Source of the DNA: Zhengitettix transpicula
Taxonomy: Eukaryota; Arthropoda; Insecta; Orthoptera; Tetrigidae
NCBI GenBank assembly: GCA_037074705.1
Contig: CM073591.1
Location: forward strand, 98,074,532 to 98,138,531
Direction of reading: 5' to 3'
DNA length: 64,000 nt
Shown here: positions 38,138 through 49,910 of the stretch, piece after piece
How the letters are laid out: the number at the start of each line of letters is the position of its first letter
Numbering within the stretch: position 1 is the stretch's first letter
The notes under the pieces: generated by a model
Database searches by the model: none
Told to the model about the DNA's origin: nothing
What the model saw: only the letters and a program-made list of their open reading frames with translations
Position numbers and translations under genes: made by a program

Positions 38138-38149
38138 TGACAGTCATGG

Positions 38150-39990
38150 CTAGCAGATCAGGTTATCAATTAAGTTGTAGAGAATAGTCCAAATTCTTTC
38201 TGAAGAGTTATTGATTGACCTTTTTAGTCAATCGTAAATAATGACTTATTGCTATTAGTAATTATGTATAACCCTTTTGTAATATTACGTAATGGAATTG
38301 TTGTGAACCTGTATAAGTAGAAAATTTCATTAAACTTCTGTATATTTATGACTAAGGCATATAACTATGGAAGATGGTTCATTTTGAAGAAAATTATTTT
38401 ATCATTGCTGACACATATTGTGTATGTTCTTCGTCCAATAGTAACTGCTGATTGGATTATCAAATTGACTTGGATTAGTACAGCAATCTTTTCCTTATCG
38501 TTTCAAACGTCCTTGGTGAATCTGGAAATTCTAACGACACAGGACTATTGCACTTCTCATAAGTTTCAATATGAACTATGTCTTTAGAGAGAAAAAACTC
38601 AGGGTATCTTTTGGCAAAATTTTGTCGTTTGCATGTCTTTTAAATTTTTTCTACATGGAGCCAATTGGAACTTGTTAGCACATTATCGTCAGCGACAATT
38701 TAGAGAATTTAAATCAACACCATGGTCTGCCATTTACTAACCGATAGTATATTTACCTCTATTGTTAGTTTTAATGAATGATTTATTTAGTAACAATATT
38801 GTCTCATATGACAAGCCTCCGGTATTCCGCAGTACAAATTCATGAGACTATTTAAAACAGATTATTTTGTTTTTGAAGAGCACGTTCTCATTTATCAGTC
38901 GCTTCCTTCCTTTCCCACCTAGAGCCCCTGTAATATAAGGCCGGACCGTCCGCCATATTTAATCTTACAAAACTGTCTTGCTTTACTTGTGGATTAAGCA
39001 AGCACATGTCAGTTGAAAAGCATGAAATGTTTTAAGATTGAATACCATCCAATAACATTCATAACATTACATTCAGGCAATATTGCGTTGGAGTACATAG
39101 GCACTAAATGTTTTATTTTTACTCAGATAAACGATTAAAATTTCCTAAGTATACTCAAAATAATGAGTCAAAATTTGGCGATTCAATTAATTTTTTGTGA
39201 ATTTTAAGATTTAAATTAAATTAATAATCGCAAAAGATGGAATTAAAATATACATCACGTACGGTAAAAAAATTTATTTTTAATTGCTAAAATAAAGGGA
39301 TTAAAACACTTATTTAAAAATAAATGTATTTATTTTCAATTACAACGGATTTACAAAGATTACACCAGATATTAAAAATTGCCAAATCACTTTTATTTTA
39401 ATTTCTGCTTTTTTTTTCAGCAGACTTAGATTCTAAAGATGCAGTATATTCTTGCTTTTTGTTTTCATGATTTTTTGAGACATACAACTGCTAACATGAA
39501 GGTTGAAATTGTTTTCACAAATCTATTGTCCGTAATTATATTCCTTTTTTTAATTCACTGATTTGGGACAGGATGAGTTTTTCACCTTCCAAACAAATTT
39601 GTTTGCGTTAGCTGAACTAGATGGTGTACGGCCCGGCTCGTATTAAAGGAGTCTTATTTCCACGTAGCCCCTCACAATGCGACACACAAATAATAATTTT
39701 ATCTTAAAAAAACAAGAATTCAGTATTAGGTGAGAACAGATGTGTCTAAATGCATGGATGTCAGTGTTATTAAAAACAGTGTAATTCGATATTTATATCA
39801 CATGGTAATAAACTTAATTTAAGTTAAAAAAGGTTTAGGGTATTTGCAAATACTTTTGTACAATAAAAATGTGGAGTATATAACGATTAATGTTTTGAAT
39901 ACAAATACATATATTTACTTTTCATTCTTAATTATCTAATAAAATTTACATTTTATAAAAGAATAATTTGTGTAATTACAACTTCTTGTT
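38150..39990. other. Gene-free stretch before the first LRR gene
   Basis: AT-rich, with no convincing exon. The plus-strand LRR gene probably has its intron here, since its coding exon begins with an acceptor at 39994. Confidence 0.45.
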
Positions 39991-40000
39991 GCAGATCGTC

Positions 40001-40771
40001 ATGATTCTACGGATTATGTCATTGTGTTTGCTAGTGACTCCACGCTTCATTAAAGGACAATGCATGAACTGCGAAATAGATGGCCAGAAAGCAAATTGTT
40101 GGCACCTTGGATTGCAGGACGTTCCAACGTGTCTCCCAGAAAATATCACCCATTTGGACATATACCAGAATGACATACCTGTGTTAGACGACCAGTCATT
40201 TCACCTTTACCCTAACCTGGTGAATCTACTTCTGGATAGCAACCATATCACAACCATATCAGCTGGATCATTTAGTAGTTTAGTAAACCTAGAATTGCTT
40301 AGTTTAGCACGAAACGATCTTACTACTTTGCCAGATGATTTGTTTGATAATAACGTCAATATACTTTACCTAAGTTTGGGAGCCAATTCTTTAGCTAGTC
40401 TCAACTTACGTCTGTTTGGGCTACTGAGTAAGTTAACTGCTTTAAGTATACTAAATAATGATATTGTAGAAATAATTACCACCCAAGATCCTAGTTTCGT
40501 TAGTTCCCTTAAATTCTTAGATTTATCTTACAATTCTTTGACACTTATTCCGGAATCTTTATTTGTCAACAATAATGGGTTACAAGTGTCACTGTTCGAG
40601 AACCCGTGGTTCTGCGATTGTGACAACATAAAGGGTCTATTGCAAACATTTTTTGAGAGAAATATAATATTGCCAGTAGATCCCATATGCAACGCACCAA
40701 TTGGAGTAGAAGATACACCGTGGACTGTTTTTGTAACTCTTTGCTATAATGCTACAATAACAAAAGTTTAG
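40001..40771 (+). CDS. Secreted leucine-rich-repeat protein A (256 aa)
   Basis: The ATG at 40001 lies seven bases after a splice acceptor (TTCTTGTTGCAG, ending 39994), so a 5' UTR exon exists upstream. The first 19 residues form a signal peptide. Then comes an LRRNT cap with cysteines at residues 21, 24, 33 and 44 (QCMNC ... CWHLGL ... CLP). About six LRRs of 23-25 residues follow, with LxxLxLxxNxL motifs (LVNLLLDSNHITTI, LELLSLARNDLTTL, LKFLDLSYNSLTLI). The C-terminal LRRCT cap is NPWFCDCD with two later cysteines. There is no transmembrane segment or GPI-like tail. It is probably extracellular and binds a protein or glycan ligand; the specific role is unknown. A paralogue of exactly the same length with the same cysteine positions lies at 56263-57033 on the other strand. 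Intact. Confidence 0.88.
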   Translation: MILRIMSLCLLVTPRFIKGQCMNCEIDGQKANCWHLGLQDVPTCLPENITHLDIYQNDIPVLDDQSFHLYPNLVNLLLDSNHITTISAGSFSSLVNLELLSLARNDLTTLPDDLFDNNVNILYLSLGANSLASLNLRLFGLLSKLTALSILNNDIVEIITTQDPSFVSSLKFLDLSYNSLTLIPESLFVNNNGLQVSLFENPWFCDCDNIKGLLQTFFERNIILPVDPICNAPIGVEDTPWTVFVTLCYNATITKV

Positions 40772-40800
40772 CCTTATTTGTAAAATGATAAATAATTTTA

Positions 40801-40931
40801 AAAATAACCTTTATTCCTGTCAGTGGTATAAAAATTTATAGATACAATATATCGTTATAAATTTAAACAATAGCTTTCGTATATTGTATCTACGAATTTT
40901 TATATCATTGATAAGAATAAAGGTTAATTTT
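40801..40931 (+). repeat. Long imperfect hairpin just downstream of LRR gene A
   Basis: Arms 40801-40851 and 40880-40931 are inverted copies with about six mismatches and one gap over 52 bp, separated by a 28-base loop. Four of the mismatches would be G-U pairs in plus-strand RNA, so a transcript would fold into an almost continuous 50-bp stem. It starts 30 bases after the stop codon, so it is probably in the 3' UTR. The right arm includes AATAAA (about 40916), a possible polyadenylation signal. It could be a fold-back element, a hairpin-RNA source or a 3'-end structure. Confidence 0.8.
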
Positions 40932-41284
40932 AATATGAATTTTCAACTATTTTGAATTGGATATAAATAATAAATAAATTAATATATACATATGTATGTT
41001 TATATTCATCATTTAATTAATCCACTTTACAACATTCTGATGACTGAGGAAGGCATGAGAAATGTTTCAAATGAACGATTTTATTATATTTGTATAATAT
41101 ATAGCCATTTACGATGTAGAGACATATCCTTAAGATTTTATTGGTTTTGGTAAACCTATTGGTTTCTGTATACAAAGAACTGTTTTTATTCTGCGTGAAG
41201 TTTTGGGCTGTTTGGCAATCCCTCGTTTTGGCGATGTTCGCTCCTTAACTTCAAGAATTCTCAACGTAGGTCAAGACTGTCGTT

Positions 41285-42020
41285 CTAGTTCGTCCATAAC
41301 GGCTTATACTCTGCAGTTTTACCAAGTCGAAAGGATTTGTGAGCAAGGAAATTTAGCGGAGTAGTCAGGCTCAACGATGGCTCAAAACCAAAATGGATAA
41401 AACAATGCCAAAACAACAGATAAAATATATGACGAACGCCTTTCTTCCTAACGCGAAAGGCAGAACGGAACACATTTGGGAGATCCTGTTCAAACATGTT
41501 ATCGTCCGATTTCTTTCCTATCAACTTTATCAAAATTTTTGAGATAATACTGGCGAGACTAAATAACTTTGTCGAAGACCATTCGCTCCTACATAGAGAA
41601 CAGATTGATTTCATACACAGCATGACCCAAAATGGAATAAGATAAGAACAAAATCCCCATGAAGATTTGTAAAATAGGACTTAGGCCTACATCATAGGCG
41701 TTGTACTAGAACATAGACATTTAATGAGCACTTACGTGACGGTCTTATACTATATAAATGGGATCACCTTCGACTTCCTGAAAATAAAATCCATACCGTA
41801 AACCCATATTTCAGTAATACGAAGTTCTATGGTAAATAGGACAGTACAGAGAATTAAAAAGGCGATTTTCCCCGAGGAAAGGAATTTGAGACCTACTTTA
41901 GTCAACACATACAGCAATGGCGTCCCGAAAATTCAGAAAGCTCACCTAGTTCTCTATTCAGATGAGCAGTTTACGAATATAATGTCGCCACGTTGTTCAA
42001 GCGGCGCCGTGCTTAGAGCG
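41285..42020 (+). mobile_element. Decayed Jockey-like reverse transcriptase fragment
   Basis: Near 41500 a broken plus-strand frame reads CYRPISFLSTLSK, the conserved YRPISLLS motif of non-LTR reverse transcriptases, then HSLLHREQIDFIHS, equivalent to the EEQFGFR region. Near 41905-41985 another frame reads NTYSNGVPKIQKAHLVLYSD, equivalent to the INDIP...LYADD catalytic block, with the second aspartate lost. Several frame breaks lie between. Dead. Confidence 0.65.
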
Positions 42021-43170
42021 ATCGTAAGATCAGCGACTCATGTAATACCGTACTCACCTTTAATACCCCCGTCTCCTTTCCCGAGAGAAGAGCGACCTGA
42101 CAGACAGGACTACCCTCTTTCTTGCTACCAGAAGGACTGCGAAGAACGATCCTATTGGCTAAGTTCGTGAATTTAAATTATATGATTGATAATGCGATTA
42201 CGGCATTCATTCTTTAAAGAGAATCATTTCCCTGAAAGGCAAAATACTTAATAAATTAAGTTAAATTGGAGAAGTGGACAGCCAACAAACAGGCAAACAT
42301 TTAATAAACTGTAATTAAAAGTACAACATGTTTCGGTCCTGAAGTGGCCACTTATCAGGCATATAAAGACAACAGATTAATTTATTGATATAAGAATATA
42401 AGTTATTATAGATTATAATAGCTTAAATTGAAACTAAAAATGTAAAAATAAGCCATTTGAACAAAAGTCTGGGAGAATAAGTTTTAAAGCTATAGGTTTA
42501 GGAATACTGAATTATAATATTGTAAATATTGCTTAAAAAATCTGCTGGTCATTGCAAATCAATGGAGAAAATACTCGGGCCATAATGTCTACTAGTAAAA
42601 TAAACTCCCCATTGTAGTGGTGGGAAACAAAGTCCATTGGGCAAAATGTGTAAAGTTTATTGATAAGAAGACTGAGCTTTGACCCCGCTATGTCTGTAGC
42701 CGCTGATTTCTAGTGCAGGTCTGAGCCATAAAACTAAGCAATAGTAAGGGTCGCATGAACTCATAGTATGTGGGGCCGAGGTCGATTCTATAAAATTAAA
42801 AACAACTCCACATATTTCAATGAACTAGCAAATTGCTACAATTTTCTTAAGGGTCAGTAGGAAAGTTAGTCTTTAAATGTAGGCCTTAACCGAGTGGGAA
42901 GGTAAAAACTGTTTAGGACGGGAAAATAAGAAAATTCTTATAAATTCGGCAATAACTGTATATGATCAAATTAACTTTATTTTCTGTGGGGTGAAGTATT
43001 TTCAAAATATTTTATTGACTGAAACTGAAATTCCATAATAATTTCACTCGTAATTAATACTTAATAATGCTATCTAGTTTTTAAAATGAAAAACGCAAAT
43101 ATAACATGGATATTAACGTCTGTTAAAGTAATAATAATTTGGAGTTAATTAAGGAATATGGATGGAAAGA
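42020..43170. other. Non-coding stretch with a palindromic repeat motif
   Basis: No gene. At about 42340-42352 there is a perfect 12-bp palindrome AAGTGGCCACTT, followed on the minus strand by CAGGACCGAAACATGTTGT. This phrase type (CTGA..palindrome..GAAAC) is common in dispersed arthropod repeats. Confidence 0.45.
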
Positions 43171-43171
43171 T

Positions 43172-43241
43172 GTCGACCGGACCGGGAATCGAACCCGTTT
43201 ACCGGGAGGCTGCTCATACCACTAAGCTAATCCTTGTCGAC
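43172..43241 (-). repeat. tRNA-like sequence, probable SINE head
   Basis: On the minus strand a 70-nt stretch starts and ends with GTCGAC, which can pair as an acceptor stem. It has an A-box (TTAGCTTAGTGG), a D-arm (GCTT/GAGC) and a B-box (GGTTCGATTCC). The anticodon arm does not fold properly, so it is a tRNA-derived element or tRNA pseudogene rather than a working tRNA. No clear body, tail or target duplication seen. Confidence 0.6.
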
Positions 43242-43249
43242 TCCCGACC

Positions 43250-44170
43250 CGGTGCGCCATTCCTCCGTCCTTAACCTATATTTTTTTATCACACTCCTAT
43301 TCAGGACAGATTATTGATGTACATTAATCATAGGTACGAAGAAATATATGTAAATTTATGATTTGAAATATTGCATCACACTAAATAGTTAATTACATAA
43401 CCCGATGGAAACCTGGTGAAAATACAAAACGTACTGATCCGTTGTTCAAGTGTTAAATAAAATATTGTGAATATCGTTAATTTATAATATTAATAAGATT
43501 ATAAATATAATATTATAATATTAAAATAAACAGTCGAAAATTAAAATATTAACATATAATATCAAATATGGAACAAAAGCCACTAGCGTGACCATCCTAG
43601 AAAAGAAAAATCCAAGTTGTTTCTGTACAGATGAAAGAAGCTTCCATAGATGTGATAACTCGAAAGTTATGACTTATTTGACGAAAGAAAATATGACTTA
43701 TTTGACTACTATATTTTATATCATAAATTTAAATATTCTATCAAAAAGTACTATATATTTTTTATTTTAGTTTGAGCGAGTGATTTTTATAAGACTTTTA
43801 TAAAACTTAGATTTATTTTATTTGATATTTTATTATAAATTATTTAGTATATATAAATTTTACGCAGAATTACAAGAAAAATGATTCCCAATAATCTATA
43901 ATTTACTGTTCAGGGGTCTGAACTAATCAGTAGAACGTCTCAGCATAGAGACAAAGTTCGTGGGTCGCAGAGGCAGACAAACCAATCCGACGATGTGGTT
44001 ATCAGTCAGGAATTAATAAAAATGTCTGACGGGAACTGTTTTCTTCTCGTTGATTTTGGCGTGCCAGATAGACTATTGATTTTCCCTAGAACCAAAGGAT
44101 AAGAGTGTTTAAAGATACAAAAGTCTTTTTTATGGACGGGACTTTTAAAAGCTACAGCAAAGAATTTGCA
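43250..44170. other. Non-coding stretch
   Basis: Very AT-rich DNA; short frames only. Nothing recognisable. Confidence 0.6.
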
Positions 44171-44177
44171 TATATAT

Positions 44178-45993
44178 TGTAATAATTAAAAGGGGAGTAA
44201 ATGAATTACATTAGCCTCACGTTGTGGAAGGAAGCCAATTTATGTAATAATTAAAAAAGGTGGTCTTAATTAACAAAATTATTCAGATTTAAAAATTTAT
44301 TCTTTAAAAGTACAAATTGTAATCCCTACTTTATACGCCGAATTTCATCAAGTTAACAAACAGATATTTTATTTCATTTTTGCAATTCGTGGCGTTCTAG
44401 GAAAAATACAACTTTATATTATACAATCAAATACGTCGAAATTCTCTTTATCTCAGGGTAATTACTGGGTTTGATATTCAGAACAATACAATTTAATAAA
44501 CTAACATTAACAATTCAAACTCATTGAAGCTAACTTAACACAATATGAAAATAAAGGAAATGAAAGAAACTAAATGAAAGAAAAACGAACGAAATCTGAC
44601 TTCTACCTTTAATCCTCGTTTACAGATTTTAAATAATTGTTTTGTGCTCACGAATGTGCCACCTGGAACTTTGGATCAGCCGCCCCGCAGTCAGCCCTCG
44701 GACATAGGTCTCCTTGATGCCTCTACGCGAAATTTAATTCAGTCTGTGTGAAGCAAAACCTTTTGCTTCCAACTTTGCGATTATTATTTGAGTCTCTCCG
44801 TGAAAACTGTTTACTCGCGTTTTATGTAAACTTATAGATCTCGCAGTTGGACTTCTTGGACCTCGCTATTCATACTTTTAGATTAGCATCCTCGCTCTCC
44901 CGTAACCTTTGCCGGACTGCTTTCCATACCAGCGACCAACTCTATCATTCCTCCACCGGCAACTAACTAACTCCCGTACAGAACGCCGTTCACAACAAAG
45001 GCTCCGCCAACACAGAGCTACCGTCCATTGTCGTTCTTTGGCAACCCGTACCGCTAACAATCCAATTATATGAAAACAATTAATGGCCTATTTAATTGGT
45101 ATTACAATATATTGTAGTAATTGGTAATTAAGACATTGTTCTAATTGGAAAGTTGGATTGTAGAGGACTCATTATTAGTGGATATAGAGCGGACGCCGCA
45201 ACAATCCGGCGAGGCAAAGAAAAAATTGTTGATCAGTTGAGAGAGTTTACGCGCTCAAAATCTACGAGACGAAGTTTGACAGTCGGGCAGTAGGCAGCGA
45301 GGAGAAAAGACCAAAATTCCAAGGCATAAAAATTTGAACAGTACAGTCGGTCAGCAGACAGCGAATAGAACTCATTGAAAGTTTTACAGTCGGCAGTCAG
45401 AACGAAAGATTGTGGCCCAGTGACAAACATGCGTTCAAATATTAAAAAGTAAAGCAATATTCAGGCAAACCAATGAAGTCCATTGTCAACTAAAGCAACG
45501 AGATCTACAAATCCAGGTTGCAGTAAAGCATCGAGAACCAACCAATTTGTGTTAAACCAACTAACAAACAACGCCAATTAGAGTCTGTGAGAGAAAGTAG
45601 AGAAAAAAACTTTAAAATTATTTGTAAACCGTGTTTAAAAGATAAAAGTCAGATCGTTCTTTAATTATTTAAATATCGATAAAATGAGATTGTTAATTCT
45701 TGATAAAATTGAAATTGTTAAATTCAATCTTTAGTATTATTTCTTCCACAACAAATTTCGTCTATGTTCAGACGCATTGATTTCCATAAAAAGTAAATGT
45801 AATTTTGATGATTTAAATTCTGCCATTTATCAAACCCAGATCAAGACCCTGAGATCCCAAATATTTTGTGTATTTTATACTTGTTTTTAAAATTGATAAT
45901 AAATTTTGTTTGTTCTTTAAAGTTATTAGTGTATTTCATTTAAAAGCGCCCATCCATTATTATTACATCCATCATTAAATATTTTTAATTATT

Positions 45994-45996
<3 letters not shown>
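44178..45996. mobile_element. Candidate solo LTR or terminal-repeat element (about 1.8 kb)
   Basis: The segment starts TGTAATAATTAAAA and ends TTTTAATTATTACA, a perfect 14-bp terminal inverted repeat beginning TG and ending CA. A second copy of the start motif lies about 55 bp inside (44236). The interior lacks coding capacity but has a GC-richer part (44640-45060), an AG-rich part (45190-45620) and an AATAAA motif near 45899, as expected of a long LTR. Both flanks are ATATAT runs, so a target duplication cannot be confirmed. A non-autonomous DNA element is the alternative. Confidence 0.4.

Positions 45997-46026
<30 letters not shown>
45997..46026. repeat. AT microsatellite
   Basis: About fifteen AT units directly after the candidate LTR end. 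Confidence 0.9.
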
Positions 46027-46029
<3 letters not shown>

Positions 46030-46031
<2 letters not shown>

Positions 46032-47877
46032 TATATAGTATCCTTGTAGATTTAGATAGCTCACAATGTGAAACCAACGTAGTACCAATTGCGTTTACCT
46101 TTCATCAATATAAGAAGAAGGCAACTCTTATTAATAAAATTTTCGTGGTTGAGCCTCAGAATCAGAGAAATCTGTATTATGTTTGTAAACATACTTCTAT
46201 TAAAAAGGTTATTAAACAGACGCCAGGACTCCTTCGAGAAAGCAGAGAGAACAGGCAAATCCAAGTTCCAAGCTGTTCATACTCTTAGTGTCAACATCTG
46301 TGGTCCAGAATTTTCACCAAACGGAAAACCCTGCAGATATAGCACCAACATCAAGTGGTCACTCTCTCGTACACCAACATCAAACGATCACTTTCTCGTA
46401 CTAGAACATCATTATTGACTGTTGTAGATTGGTGCTTCATTAAACTTGTCTAAATTAATTAATTTAACGGCGTAATTAAGTTATTCATTTTCTCCCCTAA
46501 GTGAAGCAAACTGTATCCTTATCTCTGTTTACCAACTCCTAACCATGAACGTAAGACTCTGTAAAAAGTGCTAGAGTTATATGTCGCATCTAAACTCGTC
46601 TGTCAAAAAATAAGCGCACGGTATGCAAAAGGTTGGCCACCCTTGCCCTGGAAAATAGCTTGTAATAGCTGATAATAAGGAATATGATGAACTCGTTTAC
46701 CCTACAGTGAAAGGTTTTCCGTGACGGAAAGAATTCATAGAGAAGTTTATTCTCATTACCACCATGGAATCCAATTTCGTTTAGAATGAGTAAATGCGCG
46801 GAGTGTCAGTATTTCTTGGCTTTTAAGGTTCTGTGTATCCACAGTGTACATTATGTTTATGCGTATAAGTACTCGTATACGTATATATTTCATTTAAATA
46901 CTTGTTAGGACCAGAAATCGGTTAAAAAAGAAAATTAGATTTTCTACGTCGCGACCACAATTTTCTCACAATGCTATGCTAGACAGCGTTTCCTTCTGAG
47001 AAGCGGCAAGGTCGATAAAGGACTGATCAATGAACAGTTGACTAGACTGTCTGGGAACAAAATAATTCGATGGCAGTTTTCTTCAAAGCGCGGTCAAAGA
47101 ACGGAATTTATTTTAATGCTTCAAGGCTTAACTTTTCTTTGTTTTTCCTCGTCAAATAAGAAGAGATACTTTATATTTAATTAAAGTACGATTCCCGGTT
47201 ATTTAGTAAAATATTCTAGCATTTATCAACTGGGTCAATTGTTAATTATAAAAGCGAAATTCATCTCCGCATTCATCAGTCACCTGATGATAAACCGAGA
47301 ATCTTTTTTTAAATTCTTTTAACTTTGGTTTAATCAAGTATTATATAATCGTGAAGAAACGGTGTGTTAATGGCAGAATTAAAAAATATGAACAGAATTT
47401 TTAATGGTGCTCAGCTTCGTACATATAGCATTACTTCTCTTACGTTACACTAATTTCTATTAAAAATTGGAATATCCATCTGAGAACAAAATGAGAACAT
47501 TAATTTATCATTGAAAGTTAAAATGAACATTGTGAAAAAACTAAATACACGTGAGGTTTAACGTCGGTTGTCCTTAAATTAATGTTATTGGTTTATCTTC
47601 CTGAATTATTGTGTACTATCGAGGTTTCGTACACCGAAGACTAAAAGTAGAGAAGTGATAACGTTCGGATATATCAACTATCCCTGAGTTTTGATGAAAC
47701 AGTCTACGATGTGATTGCGAAACTGCTGTTACTTGGAATATTTACATTTGAACTGAGGTAGTTCCGGATTCGACTAAAATAAATAGCAGATAACTTGAAT
47801 AGATAGCAGTGGTACAAAGTGCCACTTTGTATTTTGTACATCTTGAAATGTTAATTTGTGTTACAAGGTCTTTTATT
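46030..47877. other. Non-coding stretch
   Basis: No gene recognised. A 109-codon plus-strand frame at 46089-46418 has no domain. A phrase in another frame (QTENPADIA) recalls the retrotransposon RNase H NPAD motif but is too short to call. Confidence 0.4.
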
Positions 47878-49210
47878 TGGCTTCAGGGAGAGACATTCAT
47901 CTATTGATCAAGTACACAGAATCAGAAAGATAATCGAAAATACACTATTCGTGGCTCAGGCGTTTGACAAAGTGTGACATAGGTGCTTGCTCCACAAGAT
48001 AGTCATGCTTCTACCACAGTCTTCGAAAATATTAAAATCCTATCTGTCGGAAAGGTACTTCAGAGTAAGACAAGAAAACACCTACTATTCATTGAAAGAA
48101 ATCAATACAGGTGTGGTACAAGGTAGTGTGCTAGGTCTAGTAATATATCTACTCTATACATTCCTGATCCTGAAGATGGAACTGTCGCCACTTTTGCCGA
48201 TGATACCGAAATTCTTGTAGTTGGTAATGATCACGAAGAAGCCACCAGGAAACTCCAAACTTGTCCGCTATCCCCATTGGAATAGTCGGCCAGCTGCCTC
48301 CTAAACTCGTCGAGGCACGGAGAAGGGAATGCAGCGCCCCCACAGCAAACTCCTCTCCCGCTATCGGAAGGGCATGGGACAAGTACCCAATGCCCGACCT
48401 ACCTGATGCAGGTTTTTCTAGGGTTTTCCCTGCATTTCTTTAGGCGAATGCCAGGTAGGATCCTTAAAATATAGCCCGGGGGCCCTAGTTAACCCTTGGC
48501 TACCTTCCTCTACCCTTCCGCATCCCCCCTTTCAAATCCCTTCCTATGCTATTAAAGGGGAGTTGCCCAACGTGGATTACCCTCATGTAACCTGTTCCCC
48601 TAAAAAAAACTATTAACAAAATCAACTTGTGGACTAATATTTGGCGAATTAAGTTGAACGAAAGCAAATCCGTACATATTCACTTCACCAATAAACGGCA
48701 TCAATACGTACCTATTAGAATTAACGAAACCATAATCCCATATGCTAATTCGACTAAATATTTAGGTATGACACTCGATACGAGACTACGCTGGAAGGCA
48801 CAGATCAAAAAGAAAAGAGAAGAACTCGGCATAAAATATGTACTGGCTTATTGGACGAAACTCCAAGTTGTGCATACACAATAAGCTGCTGCTTTATAAG
48901 GAAATACTAAAACCCATTTGGGCATATGGCATTCAACTCTGGTGTTGTGTCAATAACAGTAACATTCAAATCATTCAGCTATTCCAGAAAAAAGTATTAA
49001 GATGTGTCCAGATGCTCCACGGTACTGTCGCAACAGTGATATCCATCGGGACCTCGTAGTGATTGATGATTGTGAATCACGTCATTCATAAGATTGCCAG
49101 AAGTCATGAACAACGCCTTCTTCAACATGTGCACATCGAGGCCATCCAGCTCCTCGACAATTCACAGCAAGTGAGAAGACTCAAGTGGATTCGAGTTGTC
49201 CAGTGAAACG
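47878..49210 (+). mobile_element. Jockey-clade LINE, 5'-truncated, interrupted by a SINE
   Basis: Broken frames show reverse transcriptase blocks in order: FRERHSSIDQVHRI, VAQAFDKV, SYLSERYFRVRQ, GVVQGSVLG with LLYT, TFADDTEIL (catalytic FADD), then after the SINE insertion INKINLWTNIWRIKLNESKS, TKYLGMTLDTRLRWK and KPIWAYGIQLW. The order and motifs are those of Jockey elements. Stops and frameshifts show it is dead. The 5' part with endonuclease is absent; the 3' end is not sharply defined. Confidence 0.85.
48262..48606 (+). mobile_element. SINE inserted in the Jockey element (family also at 53249)
   Basis: About 345 bp with no coding capacity, ending in an eight-A run, interrupts the Jockey frame exactly. 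AAACT lies at 48257-48261 and at 48607-48611, a short target duplication. The Jockey reading passes from LQT straight to INKIN without the insert. The body includes TTCTAGGGTTTTCCCTGCAT and AGGCGAATGCCAGGTAGGAT. The 3' end (TATGCTATTAAAGGGGAGTT and CCTCATGTAACCTG) is repeated nearly identically at 53249-53360. I found no clear RNA polymerase III boxes. Confidence 0.75.
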
Positions 49211-49905
49211 TAGTTTGTAATTAAGTGTATGTGTTAAAGACATACCAAGACTATTTAACAGAATGAGTAAACCTTAGCTTCAAGCTTCATTTTAGTATTT
49301 TAAGTTATCCAAAATCTACTCATAGACCTATAAAGATCAGATTGTAGAATAATAAATGTCCACGAGCACTTAAAAAATGGTATTTATCAAAATACTGTAT
49401 AAAATTATTTTTTTGAATATCTCGTTATGTTTATTATATGGGGAAGAACTCATTGAAATAAAGAAATTGATTATCGATATCAGTTTGATGGAGGTGTTAT
49501 CGCGTCTTCCAATCTCTTTAATAAAATACATTTTTAGATCAACAAAACTTTTTATTTGTGTCCACATTTCAACTAAACTCATTCAATTCAGTTTTTTCTG
49601 TACCGGCTACCGACGACTTTGCATCTGTCTGAGGAATTATGGGACATGCCGCTTAAGTGACATTTTAGCTTTGTTCAGAACGAATTAGTACTGGCAGTTA
49701 TCATTAGCCTTGTATAACGCTATGTAGAAAGTCTTTTCATGAATTTGTAGGGTTCAGAGAATTTATAAAAAATAAATTAAACTCAAATTTATGGTTTACG
49801 AGAATATCTTTATCGATGAAGTAAACTATAAATTCAATACCTATATCATTACCTCTCAGGAGGCAACATAATATGAAACGCGGACTAGGCGTATAAAAAT
49901 AAATA
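49210..49905. other. Non-coding stretch with a dispersed repeat fragment
   Basis: No gene. At 49613-49680 a phrase (TTTGCATCTGTCTGAGGAAT then GGGACATGCCGCT) matches one in a DERA intron near 5518-5570. Confidence 0.5.
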
Positions 49906-49910
49906 GGACT

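Noticed and set aside
41829..42170. 113-codon plus-strand frame as a host gene
   Set aside because: Its first part aligns with the reverse-transcriptase catalytic block, so it is a LINE remnant; the rest has no identity.
44878..45060. Arg/Trp-rich minus-strand frame
   Set aside because: Arises from a GC-richer non-coding part of the candidate LTR; composition is unlike a protein.
46089..46418. 109-codon open frame on the plus strand
   Set aside because: Low-complexity Leu/Arg/Ile-rich start, no domain, no splice or promoter context. The NPADIA phrase in another frame is too short to call a retrotransposon RNase H.
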